In this document: positions 46,864 through 56,363 of the stretch, piece by piece | Layout: each line of letters opens with the position of its first letter | Position numbering within the stretch: the stretch's first letter is position 1 | Assembly (NCBI GenBank): GCA_965660145.1 | Contig: CBFHYX010000002.1 | Location: forward strand, 124,001 to 188,000 | DNA length: 64,000 nucleotides | Source of the DNA: JABURQ01 sp029243145 | Lineage (GTDB): Bacteria > Planctomycetota > Planctomycetia > Planctomycetales > Planctomycetaceae | Direction of reading: 5' to 3' | Program-made: the position numbers and the translations under genes | The notes under the pieces: model-generated | Told to the model about the DNA's origin: nothing | Databases searched by the model: none | The model's input: the letters and a program-made list of their open reading frames with translations, nothing else

Positions 46864-46935
46864 GTAGGGTCCGCTGTGCGGACCGAGTTCATGGACGATA
46901 CGTTTTCTCAAAATGGTCCGCACAGCGGACCCTAC
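46864..46935. repeat. REPIN-like element: two inverted GTAG-headed hairpins
   Basis: Perfect 21-base arms at 46864-46884 and 46915-46935 are inverted about a 30-base spacer. Each arm starts with GTAG on its own strand and is itself a hairpin (GGTCCGC, three-base loop, GCGGACC). GTAG plus hairpin in inverted pairs is the classic REP/BIME/REPIN layout mobilised by RAYT transposases. No RAYT gene is in this window. It sits between the PSD1 and DUF1501 genes and could also modulate their shared transcript. Confidence 0.8.
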
Positions 46936-46967
46936 GGCGATTTTTTTTAATACTCCAGGAACCATTT

Positions 46968-49900
46968 TTAATTCAACGTCATAAACTCACTCAAATTCAT
47001 CAATAAACGAGCGACACTCGTCATGGCTGCGTGTTGGGATAAATCGAGAGATTCATCGCGGGGAGAGTCACCAACCGAAAGTAAGGAAGTCGCGTCTGCT
47101 GAATTCTGTTGATATTGCAGTAGACGTTTTTGGTAAGTCTCTTTGAGAAGTTTCAGTTCTTGCTCATTAGGACGCCGAGAAGTGATAATTTCGAATCCGT
47201 GAGCAATCTGCCCATCGACCGAGGTGCCGCCATTGTTCAGCATTCGTTCGGCCAGTTTGCGTGCCGCTTCCACAAATTGAGGATCGTGCAACATCACAAA
47301 GGCTTGAAGTGGTGTATTTGTGCGTGAGCGACGAACAACGCAAAATTCCCTCTCCGGTGCATCAAATGTTGCCATCGAGGGAGGAGGAACGGTTCGTTTC
47401 CAGAATGTGTAAAGGCTGCGGCGGTATAAATTCTCGCCCGTGTCCTGTTTGTAAGTTCGAGATAAGCCGGGGCGATTGTTGATCTCCTGCCACAGTCCCT
47501 TGGGGTGATACGGAAAGACACTTGGTCCGCCCAATTTCTCGACGAGCAATCCGCTGGCGAGCAAAGCCGAATCCCGGACGACCTCTGCATCGAGCCGACG
47601 ACGAGGACCACGAGAGAGTAATCGGTTTTCGGGGTCGTTGGCTTGCTGTTCGGGTGTGACGACCGACGATTGTCGATAGGTACCCGACATCACAATCAAT
47701 TTTTGCAGAGCTTTAATGTCCCAATTCATCTCAACAAACTCGACCGCCAGCCAATCGAGTAACTCGGGATGACTGGGCCAGTCTCCTTGAGAGCCAAAGT
47801 CCTCACTCGTTTTGACAATCCCCACCCCAAACAATCGTTGCCAGACTCGGTTGACGAAAACTCGCGAAGTAAGAGGATGATCGGGTTTCACCAGCCACTC
47901 AGCCAAGGCAAGACGATTGTTGGGGACGCCATCCGGCAAGTTGGGTAATGCCGCGGGGACACCCGAATCAACGACATCCCGTTTTTGATCATACTCTCCA
48001 CGATACAAGACGTGTGTCGTCCGTGGTTGAGTCTGTTCCGCCATGATCATCGTGGACGGAATAGAATTCACAATTGTTTGACGTTCTTTCTCGACCACGG
48101 TAACAGCATCTGCCGCCTGTCGAATTTCGGGAGAGGCATACTTTCGCAATAACCAATCATTGAATTGTAGTTTTTGCTGTGGACTCCTTTTTTCGATGGG
48201 TGTCTCGAAAATCTTCTGAATCGCCAGTGTCAACGGAGTCGCTTCGCCTTTCGTAACTGCCAATCGGAACCGGGCAATCTGATGCGACAGGCCAAATTGA
48301 AAGCTCATTTTGACCCGAATGATTTTCTCACCGGCGTTTTTGATCGGTTCGGCCATGATGAAAACAGCGGTTCGACTGTCTGTAATTGTATTACCGTCCA
48401 CAGCCCATCCTGATTTGTCGATGTTCCCGTCGATGGCTTTATTGACCTCATAATTCTTCTGCGAGTAGTCGGCTTCGGCGGAAGAAATTGCCACCTGGTC
48501 AAACTGGCCCGGCTTTTCGAGAGAAGCTGTTTCCACGATGAATTCGGTCATCACATAGTTCCCGTTAGAACCGCGTCCGGTCCCACCGTTGACCGTTGAT
48601 GGATCCTTGATGGCTTCCAGTCGAATGGCACTGATGGCATTCGCATCTGCCTTCAAATCAACAATATATTCTTCGGTGACCGGGTTCTTTCCAGAGGCGA
48701 GCACTGACTGATCGTCCTGAACAGTCAATGTCGCTCCGCCTGCCGACTTCATCTCTGTCGGGACGGTCACGTCCCAGTTCGCCTGTTCGTCGGCTTTGAC
48801 GAGGGATTCCCACTTCGCAAACGGTAACCCTTCCGCTCCGGCTACCTGTTGTAACTGCTGTTTTACGGCTGCCAATCGTTTGTCGATTTCCTGCAATCGA
48901 TCAGATTGCAAAGGTGATTCGATTTTGCGCCGTGGATCGAATCCATTCAGACCTCGTTCGGGAACCCGGTTAAAGAACGCGGATAACTGATAAAACTCTT
49001 TTTGAGAAATTGGATCGTACTTGTGATCGTGGCAGCGGCCACACAACATTGTCATCCCCATCCAGACGGTCGATGTGGTGACAACCCGGTCAACCACATA
49101 CTCGGTCCGGTATTCTTCATCGATGACACCACCTTCTATGGTAATCGGATGATTACGATGAAATCCGGTCGCCAACCGTGTTAAGTCATTCGCGTTGGGT
49201 AACAGGTCACCAGCGATTTGCTGACGAGTAAACTCGTCGAACGGCATATTCTGATTGAAAGCCCAGATCACCCAGTCCCGCCAGACCCATTGCTCTCGCT
49301 CGAGATCGTATTGATAACCGTTCGTGTCGGCGTAACGGGCCGCGTCGAGCCAAGGCTTTGCCATGTGTTCGCCGTAACGATTGGAAGACAATAAACGATC
49401 GACCAGTTTCTCATACGCATTCTTAGACTGATCTTTGAGGAACGCATCGATCTCCGCGGGTGTCGGCGGTAAACCGGTCAGGTCGAGAGAAACACGACGA
49501 ATCAAAGTGCGTGGGTCAGCTTGCGGAGATTGTTTCAGCCCTTGCTTTTCAAGTTTCTTTAAGACGAACGCATCGATTGGATTCCGTACGTGGTCTTGAT
49601 GCTGGACAGTGGGTGCGTCTGCTTGCTTGGGTGAGATGAACGCCCAGTGATCATCGTACTCAGCACCGTTTTTGATCCACGCCTCCAGTAATATAATTTG
49701 CTTTTCTGAGAGAGGTGCTTTGCCCGAATCGGGAGGAGGCATCTGTATCAATTCATCATTGCTGCGAACTCGCTTGAGTAATTCACTTTCTGCCGGCTTG
49801 CCAGGCACAATAGCAGGTGTGTCGCCATTTGAAGTCGCGATGTCTCGGTCGTCGAGCCGTAAGTCGGCTTCACGTGCTGCCGAGTCGGGACCGTGACAGG

Positions 49901-50033
49901 TATAACAACGGTCCGAAAGAATCGCCCGGATGTCGCGATTGAATTGGGGGGTATCTTGTGCGAACAGGCCGCATTCGGAGAATAAGAACAAGACAAATAA
50001 AGAGAACTGGAATCGCGAGATCATAACTGACAT
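46968..50033 (-). CDS. PSD1/DUF1549/DUF1553 planctomycete cytochrome c protein
   Basis: About 1021 residues with an export signal (MISRFQFSLFVLFLFSECGLFA). The order is: a planctomycete cytochrome c domain with CYTCHGPD near residue 42, DUF1549 (NPIDAFVLKKLEKQGLKQSP; RRVSLDLTGLPPTPAEIDAF), a middle beta-rich insert (about 430-610) and DUF1553 (LTSRVFVNRVWQRLFGVGIV; VRRSRTNTPLQAFVMLHDP). The family function is unproven. ATG at 50033 or 50024 fits the signal peptide; the frame extends to 50090. It is followed by a DUF1501 gene. Confidence 0.87.
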   Translation of the reverse strand: MSVMISRFQFSLFVLFLFSECGLFAQDTPQFNRDIRAILSDRCYTCHGPDSAAREADLRLDDRDIATSNGDTPAIVPGKPAESELLKRVRSNDELIQMPPPDSGKAPLSEKQIILLEAWIKNGAEYDDHWAFISPKQADAPTVQHQDHVRNPIDAFVLKKLEKQGLKQSPQADPRTLIRRVSLDLTGLPPTPAEIDAFLKDQSKNAYEKLVDRLLSSNRYGEHMAKPWLDAARYADTNGYQYDLEREQWVWRDWVIWAFNQNMPFDEFTRQQIAGDLLPNANDLTRLATGFHRNHPITIEGGVIDEEYRTEYVVDRVVTTSTVWMGMTMLCGRCHDHKYDPISQKEFYQLSAFFNRVPERGLNGFDPRRKIESPLQSDRLQEIDKRLAAVKQQLQQVAGAEGLPFAKWESLVKADEQANWDVTVPTEMKSAGGATLTVQDDQSVLASGKNPVTEEYIVDLKADANAISAIRLEAIKDPSTVNGGTGRGSNGNYVMTEFIVETASLEKPGQFDQVAISSAEADYSQKNYEVNKAIDGNIDKSGWAVDGNTITDSRTAVFIMAEPIKNAGEKIIRVKMSFQFGLSHQIARFRLAVTKGEATPLTLAIQKIFETPIEKRSPQQKLQFNDWLLRKYASPEIRQAADAVTVVEKERQTIVNSIPSTMIMAEQTQPRTTHVLYRGEYDQKRDVVDSGVPAALPNLPDGVPNNRLALAEWLVKPDHPLTSRVFVNRVWQRLFGVGIVKTSEDFGSQGDWPSHPELLDWLAVEFVEMNWDIKALQKLIVMSGTYRQSSVVTPEQQANDPENRLLSRGPRRRLDAEVVRDSALLASGLLVEKLGGPSVFPYHPKGLWQEINNRPGLSRTYKQDTGENLYRRSLYTFWKRTVPPPSMATFDAPEREFCVVRRSRTNTPLQAFVMLHDPQFVEAARKLAERMLNNGGTSVDGQIAHGFEIITSRRPNEQELKLLKETYQKRLLQYQQNSADATSLLSVGDSPRDESLDLSQHAAMTSVARLLMNLSEFMTLN

Positions 50034-50090
50034 CTTCAGATGGGAGAGTTTATCGTGAAACTCCATCCTACCTGAGTCATCGAATGGCAT

Positions 50091-50392
50091 GAACCATTAA
50101 ATCCAACAATTTTGACCGGCAATCGCAGAGAACGACTCAATCAGCGTTGCCCGGCCGCACTTCGCAATAAAGAGCCTGCAAGAGCATTGATTCTTGACCT
50201 ACCGACACTGATTGGGCAATCATGAATTTTTCCCAATGAGATAACACACAGGCGCAGGATTGTTCGTGGCATCGCTTTCGCAGATTTCACCAGCCACTCC
50301 AACAAAGATCACGCAGCCCGAACCCGATAGATTCTTCAGAACAATCTGTGCCGAGTCAATTATTTCATCCCATCTCTATGAGTGACTGAATC
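50091..50392. other. Divergent intergenic region
   Basis: These 300 bases separate the minus-strand PSD1 gene from the plus-strand repeat protein and must hold both promoters. I saw no gene, tRNA or strong repeat. Confidence 0.35.
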
Positions 50393-50797
50393 ATGATCAA
50401 TTCCGCAGATGAGTTTGTCAGGCTGAGACAAAGTGAAGATCCCGACGAATATCATAGAGCTGCCTGGGAAGAGGCCGATGTCGACGTCTGGAGAGAAGTC
50501 ATGAGAGCCTACCCCGACATGTTAGAGTGGGTTGCGCATAACAAAAGTATTCCCGAAGTTATTATTCGTGAGCTGTATCGTTTAGGAGACAAAAAAGTCA
50601 ACGATACGCTCGCACGAAAACGAAAGACTCCTCTAGATATTCTTGAAGAGTTCGCACATTCCTCAGATGAATCTCTCCGCTTGTCTGTGGCGAGGCACCC
50701 TAAAGCTCCAAGATCAGTTTTGATGATGTTGCAAAGTGATGATTGGGTGGAAGTCCGAAAAGTTGTCAATGAGCGACTCGAAAAAGATGACGATTGA
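50393..50797 (+). CDS. Small helical-repeat (LRV/HEAT-like) protein
   Basis: 134 residues, soluble, acidic. The middle and C-terminal parts look like variant leucine-rich or HEAT-type helical repeats of about 24 residues: YPDMLEWVAHNKSIPEVIIR, RKTPLDILEEFAHSSDESLR and HPKAPRSVLMMLQSDDWVEV. The VARHPKAP and VAHNKSIP cores are the recurring element. Such repeats bind proteins; the partner is unknown. It is a single gene, convergent with the third DUF1501 gene. Confidence 0.6.
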   Translation: MINSADEFVRLRQSEDPDEYHRAAWEEADVDVWREVMRAYPDMLEWVAHNKSIPEVIIRELYRLGDKKVNDTLARKRKTPLDILEEFAHSSDESLRLSVARHPKAPRSVLMMLQSDDWVEVRKVVNERLEKDDD

Positions 50798-50867
50798 AAA
50801 GCCGCCCTAAATTGGCACTCTGTAGAATGCCAAGCTGTTCATGATGGGATTACAAGCAAATTCGATC

Positions 50868-52298
50868 TCAGAACAAATCCATGATCGGACGACCTTCGGC
50901 CAACAGTTGATACGGTCGGCCTTGCGAATCCGTTTCTTCCAAGTCGTGTATGCCCATCGCGTGATAGACGGTATGAGCAACATCGGCCGGAGTGACCGGA
51001 TTGTTCGCCGGATATTCCCCTAATGTATCGCTCGAACCGTACACTTGGCCCCCTTGGATGCCTCCGCCCGCCATCAAATCGGTAAGGCAATGTGTCCAGT
51101 GATCGCGTCCGCCTCCGTTGACTCCTCCTGAACGTGGATCACCAATTTTCGGTGTCCGGCCCATTTCGCTCGTCACAAGTAGCAACGTCTCATCAAGCAG
51201 ATTTCGCTCAGCGAGATCGCCGATGAGTGCCGAATAACATTGATCGAATTCTGGTAGCAGGTCTTCTTTCAGACATTCAAAATTACTGCCGTGCGTGTCC
51301 CAGCTTCCCGCACTGCGGCACTTTTTAGCCGTCTTTGAACCGATGCCGTCTCCTAACCAAAAGACAGTCACAAACGGGACTCCCGCTTCGACAAGTCGAC
51401 GTGCCATCAATAGGCTCATGCCGTTGACAGTTTCTCCATATTTTTTACGGATGGCTTCGGGCTCGGAAGCGACATCGAATGCTTCTGATGTTTTGGAAGA
51501 GAGCAACAGCGAAAACGCGCGTTCCTGTTGTCGAGTCCATGTTTCGGGGGACGCATGCTTGTCGAACTCGCGACGCACACCATCAACGGCAGTCAGTAAA
51601 GAACGACGATCTGCCAATCGCGTTTGTGAGATATCTTTCTCCAACACGAGTGACGGGGCTTTGAAGGAAAGTGGATTCTCACGATCACCTTGAAGATACA
51701 AGGGGTCATGTTCGATCCCCAGTTTTGCCGCAAATTGACCGGGGCGCGTGTAAGGTTTTCGACTGGGACTATGTGGCAGCGAGACCGCGTTTGGCAAGAA
51801 AGGATGTTTCGGACGACGTGACGCCGCCACACATCCCATGTAAGGCCAGTCGTCGGGCATCGGAGTTCGATTATTAGCGAGCGTGCGAAAGGTGATATCA
51901 GGACGGTGTCCTGTCAAATTATGATAATAGCCCGCGTGATGATCGTTCGTGTTGACCTTGCCATCAATCGAATTGATCAATGCCAAGTGATGAGCCTGCT
52001 GAGACAACAACGGCAAATGCTCACTGAGAATAAGGCCGGGAGCCGAAGTTGCAATCGGTTGGAACGGGCCACGATATTCGGCGGGAGCATTCGGTTTCAT
52101 GTCCCACGTATCCATATGGGACGCGCCACCACACAGAAAGAATAAAATCGTGGACTTGGCTTTACCACCGCCTGCTGGTCCAGTTGAGGCTTTAGCAACT
52201 TGCGTGCCGAGTCCTCCGGCGACTCCCGCCAGACCGGTGGCCGAAGCGACTAAAAAAGACCGCCGCGAGGTCGAAGAATTCATGGGATAGTGAAGCAT
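50868..52298 (-). CDS. DUF1501 domain-containing exported protein
   Basis: 476 residues. A Tat-like leader (TSRRSFLVASATGLAGVAGG) precedes the DUF1501 body: ILFFLCGGASHMDTWDMKP, LVTSEMGRTPKIGDPRSGGV, GRDHWTHCLTDLMAGGGIQG and VYHAMGIHDLE. ATG at 52283 is an alternative start. This is the third paralogue in the window and the most diverged. It has no DUF1549 partner directly adjacent, because the repeat-protein gene intervenes on the other strand. Confidence 0.85.
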   Translation of the reverse strand: MLHYPMNSSTSRRSFLVASATGLAGVAGGLGTQVAKASTGPAGGGKAKSTILFFLCGGASHMDTWDMKPNAPAEYRGPFQPIATSAPGLILSEHLPLLSQQAHHLALINSIDGKVNTNDHHAGYYHNLTGHRPDITFRTLANNRTPMPDDWPYMGCVAASRRPKHPFLPNAVSLPHSPSRKPYTRPGQFAAKLGIEHDPLYLQGDRENPLSFKAPSLVLEKDISQTRLADRRSLLTAVDGVRREFDKHASPETWTRQQERAFSLLLSSKTSEAFDVASEPEAIRKKYGETVNGMSLLMARRLVEAGVPFVTVFWLGDGIGSKTAKKCRSAGSWDTHGSNFECLKEDLLPEFDQCYSALIGDLAERNLLDETLLLVTSEMGRTPKIGDPRSGGVNGGGRDHWTHCLTDLMAGGGIQGGQVYGSSDTLGEYPANNPVTPADVAHTVYHAMGIHDLEETDSQGRPYQLLAEGRPIMDLF

Positions 52299-52402
52299 GG
52301 AATTGTTTCTCGACTTGGGGCAAATGATGCATCAGCACTTATGCATATAATAGCCCGGAATTATCAGAAAAGTCGAGAGATATTTGGACATCCACTACCA
52401 AT

Positions 52403-52625
52403 TCAGCTCAATAGCCAGCGGAATGCAGCGATTAGCTCGTCTCGCCAACAAATCGGATCGTGTCCGCCTTGGTATTCATGCAAATGAGTGACAGTTTGCG
52501 TCGCTCGCAGTGTATCCACCAGTCGATGATCGAGTCGCTTTTGATTGTGATTCTGTATCGATGCTGAATCGCAGTTAGACTGGACGGGAAAGCCCCAGGC
52601 ATCAATAAGGCCGTTGGAGAATTAT
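52403..52625 (-). pseudogene. Alpha/beta-hydrolase remnant (C-terminal end)
   Basis: A minus-strand frame without a start codon ends at 52403-52405. It reads GLIDAWGFPVQSNCDSASIQ, then NHNQKRLDHRLVDTLRATQT, then VTHLHEYQGGHDPICWRDEL and IAAFRWLLS. The GGHD-W segment near the end looks like the catalytic-His region of an esterase/hydrolase, but no nucleophile elbow is present and TAA closes the frame upstream. I read it as the tail of a decayed hydrolase gene. A six-base-shifted 78-residue frame in the same place is a shadow. Confidence 0.45.
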
Positions 52626-52902
52626 TTACACGGGACTCTCTCGTCGAAATCAGGGGAATGACGGCCACTTTACGCAGTCAATCGACAGTGAGTGTCGGGT
52701 TCTCATTCCCTCTGCGAAACAATACCAATCGGACTCTGGATGCGATCCAAGGTCCAACCGATCGACTCTCCGATTGGACATTCATGACTCAGTTCAATGT
52801 CTATCAATGGTGATTCCGTGACACTGTTGTTCCCTCGCGACAATGATTAGGATATGTCCCCTCTCCTTTCATGCTTTGTCGCGACTACAACAGGGATTTC
52901 TG
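52626..52902. other. Gene-poor region before the M32 peptidase
   Basis: No intact gene. A plus-strand frame without a good start reads STVSVGFSFPLRNNTNRTLD and ends in TFMTQFNVYQW before a TGA near 52813. It has a beta-barrel-like alternation but is too short and unsupported to call. Confidence 0.25.
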
Positions 52903-54426
52903 ATGAACGATTCCGAATATCGCCAAAAATACGAACGGCTTGTTTCCGAGTTAAAAAAAGTCTCTCTCTTCGGTTCGTGCGGCTCCGTTCTGGGTTGGGA
53001 CGAGCAAGCCAATATGCCCCCTAAAGGTGGCGAACATCGTGCGAATCAGTTGAGCCTACTTGCCGGCATGGGACACCAGATGGCGACCTCACCCGAGTTG
53101 GGTGATTTGATTACTGAATTGGAGTCCTTGAAATCGTTCGCTGATTCCGAAGAACCCCAAGCCGTCGTGATGAGCGAAGCACGTCGAGAATACGACCGCG
53201 CGACGAAATTGCCACAAACATTGGTGGAAGAGATGTCGCGCGTGACATCTCTCGGCCAACAAGCGTGGATTGAAGCACGTAAGCACAAAAATTTCTCTGA
53301 GTTTCAGCCTTGGCTTGAGAAAATTGTCGGACTCAAACGAGAAGAAGCAGAAGCCATTGGTTATGAAGGTGGACAGCCTTATGATGCATTGCTCGACGCG
53401 TATGAACCGGGAGCCAGTACCGCAGAAATCGATGCCGTGTTCACCGCATTTCGCGCCCCGCTGGTTGAACTCTTAAACGAAATCGCGGACTCACCTGTCA
53501 AAGCAGATGCCGCGTTACTCGAACGCAGCTACCCGATCGATCAGCAAAAAGCGTTCGCACTCGAAGCCGCCGCCGCCATCGGATTTAATTTTGAAGCAGG
53601 CCGGCTCGATATTGCCGCACATCCTTTTTGCAGTGGAATTGGTCCCGGCGATTGCCGTCTGACAACCCGTTATGACGAACATCATTTTCCGGGAGCATTT
53701 TTTGGAACATTGCACGAAGCCGGGCATGGCATTTACGAACAAGGGCTCGATGCGGAATGGTATGGCACGGCCATTGGCGAGTCGGCATCGCTGGGGATAC
53801 ACGAATCGCAATCGCGGATGTGGGAAAATCTGGTCGGTCGTTCACAACCGTTTTGGCAACATTTCTATTCCCGTGCTCAACACTATTTCCCGTCGGCGCT
53901 CGGCGACGTTTCTCCCGATAAATTCCATCTGGCCATCAACGATGTGCGCCCCACATTCATTCGGGTTGAAGCCGATGAAGTGACTTATAACTTGCATATC
54001 ATGTTACGATTTGAATTAGAGCAGCTTTTGATTTCGGGGGATTTGGCTCCCGCCGATGTTCCCGCTGTCTGGGATGAGAAATTCACCGAGTCATTCGGAA
54101 TTACTCCACCTGATGTCTCTCAAGGTTGTTTGCAGGATGTCCACTGGGGACATGGTTTGATTGGATACTTTCCAACATATGCTCTGGGGAATATGTACGC
54201 TTCGCAGATTTATAATCAGGCGGAGAAAGAGTTGGGAGACTTAGGGCAGATGTTTGCCAATGGTGAGTTTTTGCCTCTGAAAATTTGGTTGAACGAGAAG
54301 ATTCATAAAAATGGACGCCGTTACAAAGCCAATCGGCTTGTCGAGGTTGTGACCGGAGAGTCGCTCTCATATGAGCCGCTCTTAGCTCACCTGCGCAATC
54401 GGTTTGGTCCCCTGTATAATCTGTGA
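52903..54426 (+). CDS. M32-family carboxypeptidase (Taq-type)
   Basis: About 507 residues, the usual M32 length. It is a cytoplasmic zinc metallocarboxypeptidase removing C-terminal residues one at a time. The zinc motif is HEAGH (GTLHEAGHGIYEQG, about residue 271), followed by the family block ESASLGIHESQSRMWENLVG, whose Glu is the third ligand. Other conserved parts are CSGIGPGDCRLTTRYDEHHF, DEVTYNLHIMLRFELEQ and QDVHWGHGLIGYFPTYALGN. I chose ATG at 52903, with AGGG about eight bases upstream; the frame is open from 52843. Confidence 0.92.
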   Translation: MNDSEYRQKYERLVSELKKVSLFGSCGSVLGWDEQANMPPKGGEHRANQLSLLAGMGHQMATSPELGDLITELESLKSFADSEEPQAVVMSEARREYDRATKLPQTLVEEMSRVTSLGQQAWIEARKHKNFSEFQPWLEKIVGLKREEAEAIGYEGGQPYDALLDAYEPGASTAEIDAVFTAFRAPLVELLNEIADSPVKADAALLERSYPIDQQKAFALEAAAAIGFNFEAGRLDIAAHPFCSGIGPGDCRLTTRYDEHHFPGAFFGTLHEAGHGIYEQGLDAEWYGTAIGESASLGIHESQSRMWENLVGRSQPFWQHFYSRAQHYFPSALGDVSPDKFHLAINDVRPTFIRVEADEVTYNLHIMLRFELEQLLISGDLAPADVPAVWDEKFTESFGITPPDVSQGCLQDVHWGHGLIGYFPTYALGNMYASQIYNQAEKELGDLGQMFANGEFLPLKIWLNEKIHKNGRRYKANRLVEVVTGESLSYEPLLAHLRNRFGPLYNL

Positions 54427-54500
54427 TACTGCATAATTTATGATATCGTATCTTTGCTTGAACCCTTTTTACTGACCCATTGTCTGTCCCAATTGACGTT

Positions 54501-56342
54501 ATGAATTCCTCGACCGATAGACCTTCTGTTGATTCTCAGTCTCACTCTGAAGACGGCACATTGCCGATTGTCAATATCGCCGCATACAAGTTCGCGCCAC
54601 TGGACGATTTGGAACCGCGTCGCGAGCGTCTGAAGAGTCTCTGTAATGAACTCGAATTGCGGGGGACTATTTTGTTGAGCCCCGAGGGAATCAATAGTTT
54701 TCTCGCCGGCACGCGAGCGTCGGTTGATGTCTTGCTGAGCGAACTCCGTTCAGAAGACTGCTTCGCCGACCTGGAAGTCAAAGAAAGTTATAGCGACCGC
54801 CAGCCTTTTAATCGGATGCTGGTTCGCTTGAAGAATGAAATCATCGCGTTTGGTATTGAAGAGGCATCGCCGCTGAAGAGAACCTCTCCGAAATTAACGC
54901 CGGCAGAATTGAAACAATGGTTGGATGAAGGGCGTCCGGTCACTTTGCTCGATACGCGGAATGATTACGAAGTAAAGCTGGGGACGTTCGAAAACGCGGT
55001 TGATCTGGACCTCGACCACTTTCGAAACTTTCCGCAAGCCGTTGAAAAGTTGCCAGCCGATTCCAAAGACGCTCCCATTGTCATGTTTTGCACTGGCGGG
55101 ATTCGTTGCGAGAAGGCGGGGCCGTTCATGGAGCAAATGGGGTATCAGAATGTCTTCCAACTGGAAGGTGGGATTCTGAAGTATTTTGAAGACATTGGAG
55201 GCGCTCACTGGAACGGCGAGTGTTTTGTCTTTGATCAACGCGTCGCTCTCGACCCAGGTTTGAAGGAGACTGAGACAAAACAATGTTTCGCCTGCCAGAG
55301 TCCCATCACTCCCTGGGAGCAACGTTCGGAACATTACATTCCCGGCCAAAGCTGTCCGCATTGCTTCCGCGAGAATGATGAGGTGATGAAGCAGTCCATC
55401 GCCGAACATGAGCAACGCATCCTCGAAGTGACCAATCCACTACCCGGTAGCCTGCCGTACGATAATGTGCGCCCGATGAATGTCCCCGAACGATTTGATC
55501 AACACACGGTGTTGGAGTTTGTTTCCGGCATGCATGTCCATCTCAATATTGATCACTGGAAGTCAGAGTGTGAGGCAGGACGCATACTCTACAAAAACAA
55601 ACCGATTGCCGCTGATCGTCTGGTGCGAGCGGGAGAGCGTTACGACCATCTCTTTCCCGCGGCGACCGAGCCCGATGTGAATGCCGAGATTCAGATTCTG
55701 TTCGAAGATCACTCGCTGGTTGTTGTCAACAAGCCAGCACCATTACCGATGCACCCGTCCGGGCGATTTAATCGCAACACGTTGCAATCTCTTTTGAATC
55801 AGGTCTACGATCCGCAGATCCTGAAACCCGCTCATCGTCTCGACGCCAACACTTCGGGAGTGGTGGTGTTCAGTCGCACTCGATCCATGGCCTCTCGCGT
55901 ACAGCCCCAGTTTGATGATCGATCTGCCAAAAAAGTTTATCTCGCTCGTGTGCAGGGGCATCCGGCTGAAAACCAGTTTCGTAGTGAGTCGCCCATCAGT
56001 CGCACTGCCTCTCAAGCCGGCTTACGACTTCCCGATCCACAAGGACAAGACGCGATCACCGACTTCCAGGTGCTCCATCGATACGACGACGTCACCACTT
56101 TGTTGGAAGTCCGTCCGTTGACGGGGCGCACGAATCAAATTCGTTTGCATCTGTGGGATCTCGGAATGCCGATTGTCGGCGATCCGGGATATCTCCCGAA
56201 CCGAGAACTGGGCAAAAAACAAACACTTGCGGTTGATGATGCTCCGCTCTGCCTGCATGCCTGGAAGCTGACTCTGATGCATCCCACGAAACATGTGGAA
56301 ATCACATTTACATCGGCACCACCTGAATGGGCCAGTTATTGA
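54501..56342 (+). CDS. TrhO-type rhodanese fused to an RluA-type pseudouridine synthase
   Basis: About 613 residues. Residues about 20-320 are a TrhO/YceA-like tRNA uridine-34 hydroxylase: N-terminal ferredoxin-like part (LRGTILLSPEGINSFLAGT), rhodanese domain with active Cys in VMFCTGGIRCEKAG (about 196), and a CxxC/CxxC tail (CFACQ...CPHCF). Residues about 335-400 look like an S4-type RNA-binding domain. Residues about 405-610 are an RluA pseudouridine synthase with the catalytic Asp in AHRLDANTSGVVVF (about 445) and RPLTGRTNQIRLHL. One polypeptide therefore joins two RNA-uridine modifiers. ATG at 54501 is preferred to TTG at 54480; neither has a clear ribosome site. Confidence 0.85.
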   Translation: MNSSTDRPSVDSQSHSEDGTLPIVNIAAYKFAPLDDLEPRRERLKSLCNELELRGTILLSPEGINSFLAGTRASVDVLLSELRSEDCFADLEVKESYSDRQPFNRMLVRLKNEIIAFGIEEASPLKRTSPKLTPAELKQWLDEGRPVTLLDTRNDYEVKLGTFENAVDLDLDHFRNFPQAVEKLPADSKDAPIVMFCTGGIRCEKAGPFMEQMGYQNVFQLEGGILKYFEDIGGAHWNGECFVFDQRVALDPGLKETETKQCFACQSPITPWEQRSEHYIPGQSCPHCFRENDEVMKQSIAEHEQRILEVTNPLPGSLPYDNVRPMNVPERFDQHTVLEFVSGMHVHLNIDHWKSECEAGRILYKNKPIAADRLVRAGERYDHLFPAATEPDVNAEIQILFEDHSLVVVNKPAPLPMHPSGRFNRNTLQSLLNQVYDPQILKPAHRLDANTSGVVVFSRTRSMASRVQPQFDDRSAKKVYLARVQGHPAENQFRSESPISRTASQAGLRLPDPQGQDAITDFQVLHRYDDVTTLLEVRPLTGRTNQIRLHLWDLGMPIVGDPGYLPNRELGKKQTLAVDDAPLCLHAWKLTLMHPTKHVEITFTSAPPEWASY

Positions 56343-56363
56343 TTGTTGCGTTGGCAATATTGC

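Noticed and set aside
46864..46935. Reading the large inverted repeat as an intrinsic terminator
   Set aside because: No T-run follows on the minus strand and the GTAG-headed double hairpin fits a REPIN better.
52432..52668. 78-codon minus-strand frame
   Set aside because: The neighbouring frame in the same DNA has the hydrolase-like pattern; this one has none.
52661..52813. Beta-barrel-like plus-strand tail
   Set aside because: About 50 codons, no start or ribosome site, and only a vague alternating pattern.
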